Below, one piece after another: positions 58,414 to 64,000 of a stretch of DNA of 64,000 nucleotides (the first letter of the stretch is position 1; every line of letters starts with the position of its first letter). The notes beneath the pieces are model-generated. The model was not told where the DNA came from. It saw nothing but the letters and a program-made list of their open reading frames with translations, and did not search any database. Source of the DNA: Metellina segmentata (taxonomy: Eukaryota > Arthropoda > Arachnida > Araneae > Tetragnathidae); the NCBI GenBank assembly GCA_947359465.1, contig OX375880.1:24690714-24754713 (forward strand), written 5' to 3'. The translations under genes and the position numbers were made by a program.

Positions 58414-59432
58414 GGACCGTTGTAATTTCAAAGCTCCCAATCCAAGTTCTCAGGCGATGTAATTTCTAAGGGAATGAAAATGTATTTGACTGAGATGTGG
58501 GGAGAGTGTTTTGTGTGAAGTATTCCCATAGAAATTAACGTGCTGCCGAGCGAGGTGGGAGGGACCGTTGTAATTTCAAAGCTCCCAATCCAAGTTCTCA
58601 GGCGATGTAATTTCTAAGGGAATGAAAATGTATTTGACTGAGATGTGGGGAGAGTGTTTTGTGTGAAGTATTCCCATAGAAATTAACGTGCTGCCGAGCG
58701 AGGTGGGAGGGAGCGTTGTAATTTCAAAGCTCCCTATCCAAGTTCTCAGGCGATGTAATTTCTAAGGGAATGAAAAGGTATTTGACTGAGATGTGGGGAG
58801 AGTATTTTGCGTGAAGTATTCCCATAGAAATTAACGTGCTGCCGAACGAGGTGGGAGGGACCGCTGTAATTTCAAAGCTCCCAATCCAAGTTCTCAGGCG
58901 ATGTAATTTCTAAGGGAATGAAAAGGTATTTGACTGAGATGTGGGGAGAGTGTTTTGAGTGAAGTATTCCCATTGAAATTAACGTGCTGCCGAGCGAGGT
59001 GGGAGGGACCGTTGTAATTTCAAAGCTCCCAATCCAAGTTCTCAGGCGATGTAATTTCTAAGGGAATGAAAAGGTATTTGACTGAGATGTGGGGAGAGTG
59101 TTTTGTTTGAAGTATTCCCATTGAAATTAACGTGCTGCCGAGCGAGGTGGGAGGGACCGTTGTAATTTCAAAGCTCCCAATCCAAGTTCTCAGGCGATGT
59201 AATTTCTAAGGGAATGAAAATGTATTTGACTGAGATGTGGGGAGAGTGTTTTGTGTGAAGTATTCCCATAGAAATTAACGTGCTGCCGAGCGAGGTGGGA
59301 GGGACCGTTGTAATTTCAAAGCTCCCAATCCAAGTTCTCAGGCGATGTAATTTCTAAGGGAATGCAAAGGTATTTGACTGAAATGTGGGGAGAGTGTTTT
59401 GTGTGAAGTATTCCCATAGAAATTAACGTGCT
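58414..59432. repeat. Seven-monomer mosaic between two HOR blocks
   Basis: Plain monomers, one GAGCG/CCCTATCC monomer with GAAAAGG plus GAGAGTATTTTGCG, two successive CCCATTG monomers, and a GCAAAGG monomer with TGAAATG. Private changes include TTTTGCGTGAAG (58,805), TTTTGAGTGAAG (58,955) and TTTTGTTTGAAG (59,103). No HOR order is repeated within it. Confidence 0.72.
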
Positions 59433-62400
59433 GTCGAGCGAGGTGGGAGAGACCGTTGTAATTTCAAAGCTCCCAATCCAAGTTCTCAGGCGATGTAATT
59501 TCTAAGGGAATGAAAAGGTATTTGACTGAGATGTGGGGAGAGTGTTTTGTGTGAAGTATTCCCATAGAAATTAACGTGCTGCTGAGCGAGGTGGGAGGGA
59601 CCGTTGTAATTTCAAAGCTCCCTATCCAAGTTCTCAGGCGATATAATTTCTAAGGGAATGAAAATGTATATGACTGAGATGTGGGGAGAGTGTTTTGTGT
59701 GAAGTATTCCGATAGAAATTAACGTGCTGCCGAGCGAGGTGGGAGGGACCGTTGTAATTTCAAAGCTCCCAATCCAAGTTCTCAAGAGATGTAATTTCTA
59801 AGGGAATGAAAATGTATTTGACTGAGATGTGGGGAGAGTGTTTTGTGTGAAGTATTCCCATAGAAATTAATGTGCTGTCGAGCGAGGTGGGAGAAACTGT
59901 TGTAATTTCAAAGCTCCCAATCCAAGTTCTCATGCGATGTAATTTCTAAGGGAATGAAAATGTATTTGACTGAGATGTGGGGAGAGTGTTTTGTGTGAAG
60001 TATTCCCATAGAAATTAACGTGCTGCCGAGCGAGGTGGGAGGGAGCGTTGTAATTTCGAAGCTCCCTATCCAAGTTCTCAGGCGATGTAATTTCTAAGGG
60101 AATGAAAAGTTATTTGACTGAGATGTGGGGAGAGTGTTTTCTGTGAAGTATTCCCATAGAAATTAACGTGCTGCCGAGCGAGATGGGAGGGACCGTTGTA
60201 ATTTCAAAGCTCCCAATCCAAGTTCTCAGGCGATGTAATTTCTAAGGGAATGAAAATGTATTTGACTGAGATGTGGGGAGAGTATTTTGTGTGAAGTATT
60301 CCCATAGAAATTAACGTGCTGCCGAACGAGGTGGGAAGGACCGCTGTAATTTCAAAGCTCCCAATCCAAGTTCTCAGGCGATGTAATTTCTAAGGGAATG
60401 AAAAGGTATTTGACTGAGATGTGGGGAGAGTGTTTTGTGTGAAGTATTCCCATTGAAATTAACGAGCTGCCGAGCGAGGTGGGAGGGACCGTTGTAATTT
60501 CAAAGCTCCCAATCCAAGTTCTCAGGCGATGTAATTTCTAAGGGAATGAAAATGTATTTGACTGAGATGTGGGGAGAGTGTTTTGTGTGAAGTATTCCCA
60601 TAGAAATTAACGTGCTGCCGAGCGAGGTGGGAGGGACCGTTGTAATTTCAAAGCTCCCAATCCAAGTTCTCAGGCGATGTAATTTCTAAGGGAATGAAAA
60701 TGTATTTGACTGAGATGTGTGGAGAGTGTTTTGTGTGAAGTATTCCCATAGAAATTAACGTGCTGCCGAGCGAGGTGGGAGGGAGCGTTGTAATTTCAAA
60801 GCTCCCTATCCAAGTTCTCAGGCGATGTAATTTCCAAGGGAATGAAAATGTATTTGACTGAGATGTGGGGAGAGTGTTTTGTGTGAAGTATTCCCATAGA
60901 AATTAACGTGCTGCCGAGCGAGGTGGGAGGGACCGTTGTAATTTCAAAGCTCCCAATCCAAGTTCTCAGTCGATGTAATTTCTAAGGTAATGAAAAGGTA
61001 TTTGACTGAGATGTGGGGAGAGTGTTTTGTGTGAAGTATTCCCATAGAAATTAACGTGCTGCCGAGCGAGATGGGAGGGACCGTTGTAATTTCAAAGCTC
61101 CCAATCCAAGTTCTCAGGCGATGTAATTTCTAAGGGAATGAAAAGGTATTTGACTGAGATGTGGGGAGAGTGTTTTGTGTGAAGTATTCCCATTGAAATT
61201 AACGTGCTGCCGAGCGAGGTGGGAGGGACCGTTGTAATTTCAAAGCTCCCAATCCAAGTTCTCAGGCGATGTAATTTCTAAGGGAATGAAAAGGTATTTG
61301 ACTGAGATGTGGGGAGAGTGTTTTGTGTGAAGTATTCCCATAGAAATTAACGTGCTGCCGAGTGAGGTGGGAGGGACCGTTGTAATTTCAAAGCTCCCAA
61401 TCCAAGTTCTCAGGCGATGTAATTTCTAAGGGAATGAAAATGTATTTGACTGAGATGTGGGGAGAGTGTTTTGTGTGAAGTATTCCCATAGAAATTAACG
61501 TGCTGCCGAACGAGGTGGGAGGGACCGCTGTAATTTCAAAGCTCCCAATCCAAGTTCTCAGGCGATGTAATTTCTAAGGGAATGCAAAAGGTATTTGACT
61601 GAGATGTGGGGAGAGTGTTTTGTATGAAGTATTCCCATAGAAATTAACGTGCTGCCGAGCGAGGTTGGAGGGACCGTTGTAATTTCAAAGCTCCCTATCC
61701 AAGTTCTCAGGCGATGTAATTTCTAAGGGAATGAAAATGTATTTGACTGAGATGTGGGGAGAGTGTTTTGTGTGAAGTATTCCCATAGAAATTAACGTGC
61801 TGCCGAGCGAGATGGGAGGGACCGTTGTAATTTCAAAGCTCCCAATCCAAGTTCTCAGGCGATGTAATTTCTAAGGGAATGAAAATGTATTTGACTGAGA
61901 TGTGGGGAGAGTGTTTTGTGTGAAGTATTCCCACAGAAATTAACGTGCTGCCGAGCGAGGTGGGAGGGACCGTTGTAATTTCAAAGCTCCCAATCCAAGT
62001 TCTCAGGCGATGTAATTTCTAAGGGAATGAAAAGGTATTTGACTGAGATGTGGGGAGAGTGTTTTGTGTGAAGTATTCCCATAGAAATTAACGTGCTGTC
62101 GAGCGAGGTGGGAGAGACCGTTGTAATTTCAAAGCTCCCAATCCAAGTTCTCAGGCGATGTAATTTCTAAGGGAATGAAAAGGTATTTGACTGAGATGTG
62201 GGGAGAGTGTTTTGTGTGAAGTATTCCCATAGAAATTAACGTGCTGCTGAGCGAGGTGGGAGGGACCGTTGTAATTTCAAAGCTCCCTATCCAAGTTCTC
62301 AGGCGATATAATTTCTAAGGGAATGAAAATGTATATGACTGAGATGTGGGGAGAGTGTTTTGTGTGAAGTATTCCGATAGAAATTAACGTGCTGCCGAGC

Positions 62401-64000
62401 GAGGTGGGAGGGACCGTTGTAATTTCAAAGCTCCCAATCCAAGTTCTCAAGAGATGTAATTTCTAAGGGAATGAAAATGTATTTGACTGAGATGTGGGGA
62501 GAGTGTTTTGTGTGAAGTATTCCCATAGAAATTAATGTGCTGTCGAGCGAGGTGGGAGAAACTGTTGTAATTTCAAAGCTCCCAATCCAAGTTCTCATGC
62601 GATGTAATTTCTAAGGGAATGAAAATGTATTTGACTGAGATGTGGGGAGAGTGTTTTGTGTGAAGTATTCCCATAGAAATTAACGTGCTGCCGAGCGAGG
62701 TGGGAGGGAGCGTTGTAATTTCGAAGCTCCCTATCCAAGTTCTCAGGCGATGTAATTTCTAAGGGAATGAAAAGTTATTTGACTGAGATGTGGGGAGAGT
62801 GTTTTCTGTGAAGTATTCCCATAGAAATTAACGTGCTGCCGAGCGAGATGGGAGGGACCGTTGTAATTTCAAAGCTCCCAATCCAAGTTCTCAGGCGATG
62901 TAATTTCTAAGGGAATGAAAATGTATTTGACTGAGATGTGGGGAGAGTATTTTGTGTGAAGTATTCCCATAGAAATTAACGTGCTGCCGAACGAGGTGGG
63001 AAGGACCGCTGTAATTTCAAAGCTCCCAATCCAAGTTCTCAGGCGATGTAATTTCTAAGGGAATGAAAAGGTATTTGACTGAGATGTGGGGAGAGTGTTT
63101 TGTGTGAAGTATTCCCATTGAAATTAACGAGCTGCCGAGCGAGGTGGGAGGGACCGTTGTAATTTCAAAGCTCCCAATCCAAGTTCTCAGGCGATGTAAT
63201 TTCTAAGGGAATGAAAATGTATTTGACTGAGATGTGGGGAGAGTGTTTTGTGTGAAGTATTCCCATAGAAATTAACGTGCTGCCGAGCGAGGTGGGAGGG
63301 ACCGTTGTAATTTCAAAGCTCCCAATCCAAGTTCTCAGGCGATGTAATTTCTAAGGGAATGAAAATGTATTTGACTGAGATGTGTGGAGAGTGTTTTGTG
63401 TGAAGTATTCCCATAGAAATTAACGTGCTGCCGAGCGAGGTGGGAGGGAGCGTTGTAATTTCAAAGCTCCCTATCCAAGTTCTCAGGCGATGTAATTTCC
63501 AAGGGAATGAAAATGTATTTGACTGAGATGTGGGGAGAGTGTTTTGTGTGAAGTATTCCCATAGAAATTAACGTGCTGCCGAGCGAGGTGGGAGGGACCG
63601 TTGTAATTTCAAAGCTCCCAATCCAAGTTCTCAGTCGATGTAATTTCTAAGGTAATGAAAAGGTATTTGACTGAGATGTGGGGAGAGTGTTTTGTGTGAA
63701 GTATTCCCATAGAAATTAACGTGCTGCCGAGCGAGATGGGAGGGACCGTTGTAATTTCAAAGCTCCCAATCCAAGTTCTCAGGCGATGTAATTTCTAAGG
63801 GAATGAAAAGGTATTTGACTGAGATGTGGGGAGAGTGTTTTGTGTGAAGTATTCCCATTGAAATTAACGTGCTGCCGAGCGAGGTGGGAGGGACCGTTGT
63901 AATTTCAAAGCTCCCAATCCAAGTTCTCAGGCGATGTAATTTCTAAGGGAATGAAAAGGTATTTGACTGAGATGTGGGGAGAGTGTTTTGTGTGAAGTAT
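59433..64000. repeat. 18-monomer tandem duplication, period 2,665 bp, runs off the window
   Basis: Copy one starts near 59,390-59,433 and copy two starts 2,665 bp later, continuing to the edge. GTCGAGCG is at 59,433 and 62,098; GCTGAGCG is at 59,581 and 62,246. A dozen rare changes are shared: CTCAAGAGATG, AATGTGCTGTCG, GAGAAACTG, CATGCG, GAAAAGTTATTTG, TTTTCTGTG, AACGAGCTG, GTGTGGAGAG, TTTCCAAGG, CAGTCGATG, AAGGTAATG. Reading both copies by eye I saw no difference over about 1.9 kb. The period is 18 x 148 plus 1, from GCAAAAGG near 61,584. Confidence 0.9.
63891..64000. repeat. Partial last monomer (110 bp)
   Basis: A plain-type start (ACCGTTG, CTCCCAATCC, GAAAAGG) cut at GAAGTAT by the window end. 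The array clearly continues beyond the window. Confidence 0.95.

Larger units (their letters stand above)
1..64000. repeat. 148-bp satellite array, 432 full monomers plus a 110-bp partial
   Basis: The same unit recurs every 148 bases, always in the same orientation, with no foreign sequence between copies. Phased from GGACCG at base 1, the last partial copy starts at 63,891. Sub-types used below: a, AGGAGATG; b, TTTCGAAGCC with GAAAAGG and ending AGATCGGAGG; c, ending GGATTGACG; d, AAGCGAATG and ending GAAGTGGG; e and g, GAGCG with CCCTATCC; f, GCAAAGG and ending GACTTGGG; h, GAGAGTATTTTG and GCCGAACG; i, ACCGCTG with GAAAAGG and CCCATTG; j, plain; k, GCAAAGG and ending GGTTTGACG; l, starts TTTGACG and has CCGATAG (l' has CCCATAG); m, GCAAAGG with TATTTTACTG; n, GGCGATAT with GTATATG and CCGATAG. 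The array structure is seen directly; a heterochromatic, possibly centromeric location is inferred. The satellite family is not recognised. Confidence 0.99.

Noticed and set aside
1..64000. CRISPR array
   Set aside because: The 148-bp units abut directly, with no unique spacers between shorter repeats and no cas genes.
1..64000. Primate alpha satellite or another named satellite
   Set aside because: The period is 148 bp, not 171 bp, and I recognise no diagnostic motif; I cannot name the family from memory.
1..64000. Transposon, retroelement or gene hidden in the array
   Set aside because: Every line could be assigned to the monomer, and the base count is fully explained by 432 monomers with 46 net lost bases, leaving no room for an insertion.
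1..64000. tRNA, rRNA or other structured RNA gene
   Set aside because: No cloverleaf, A/B box pair or rRNA signature was seen; the hairpins present are part of the satellite unit.
1..64000. Telomeric repeat or inverted (palindromic) array segment
   Set aside because: No TTAGGG- or TTTAGGG-type tandem runs were seen, and all monomers have the same orientation.
1..64000. Protein-coding tandem repeat (minisatellite exon)
   Set aside because: The unit length is not a multiple of three and each frame meets stops within two monomers.

Overview
The whole 64,000-base window is one uninterrupted head-to-tail satellite DNA array. The monomer is 148 bp, about 44% G+C by hand count. I see no protein-coding gene, RNA gene, transposon, inverted monomer or unique-sequence interruption. 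The period is set directly by the sequence: every monomer can be phased from GG(A)CCG(T/C)TG through to GAGGTGGGAGG. There are 432 complete monomers from base 1 to 63,890, then a 110-base partial one. This count is checked internally: 432 x 148 = 63,936, which is 46 more than 63,890, and the indels I located add up to exactly -46.

Such an array points to a eukaryotic nuclear genome, in constitutive heterochromatin such as a centromere, pericentromere or subtelomere. The period is close to the 147 bp of a nucleosome core. I do not recognise the satellite family and do not name a species.

Monomers come in recognisable sub-types (a to n, defined in the first feature) that are arranged in higher-order repeats (HORs). 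Bases 1-15,229 hold a HOR whose canonical form is 12 monomers (about 1,774 bp); individual units have 10, 11, 12 or 13. The odd lengths trace to single fused or added monomers, and in several cases the crossover interval can be narrowed to tens of bases. The different units together suggest a 14-monomer ancestor.

From about 15.2 kb the order changes. A scrambled stretch (15.2-17.75 kb) is followed by nested tandem duplications of 9, 13, 25 and 17 monomers (17.75-32.6 kb). Then come a long-range copy of an earlier segment (32.3-35.2 kb), a 37-monomer tandem duplication (33.85-44.8 kb), a mosaic stretch, a 25/26-monomer duplication (47.5-55.0 kb), a compact 4-monomer HOR (54.7-58.4 kb), and an 18-monomer duplication that runs off the right edge and shows no difference that I can see between its copies.

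Within each monomer there is a 16-bp inverted repeat with one mismatch, and a 9-bp direct repeat spaced 37 bp apart, one quarter of the monomer. Many minus-strand open frames of 75 codons exist. They are explained by single substitutions that remove a stop in particular monomer types, and I do not call them genes. The interest of the window is the readable record of unequal exchange, not an encoded system.
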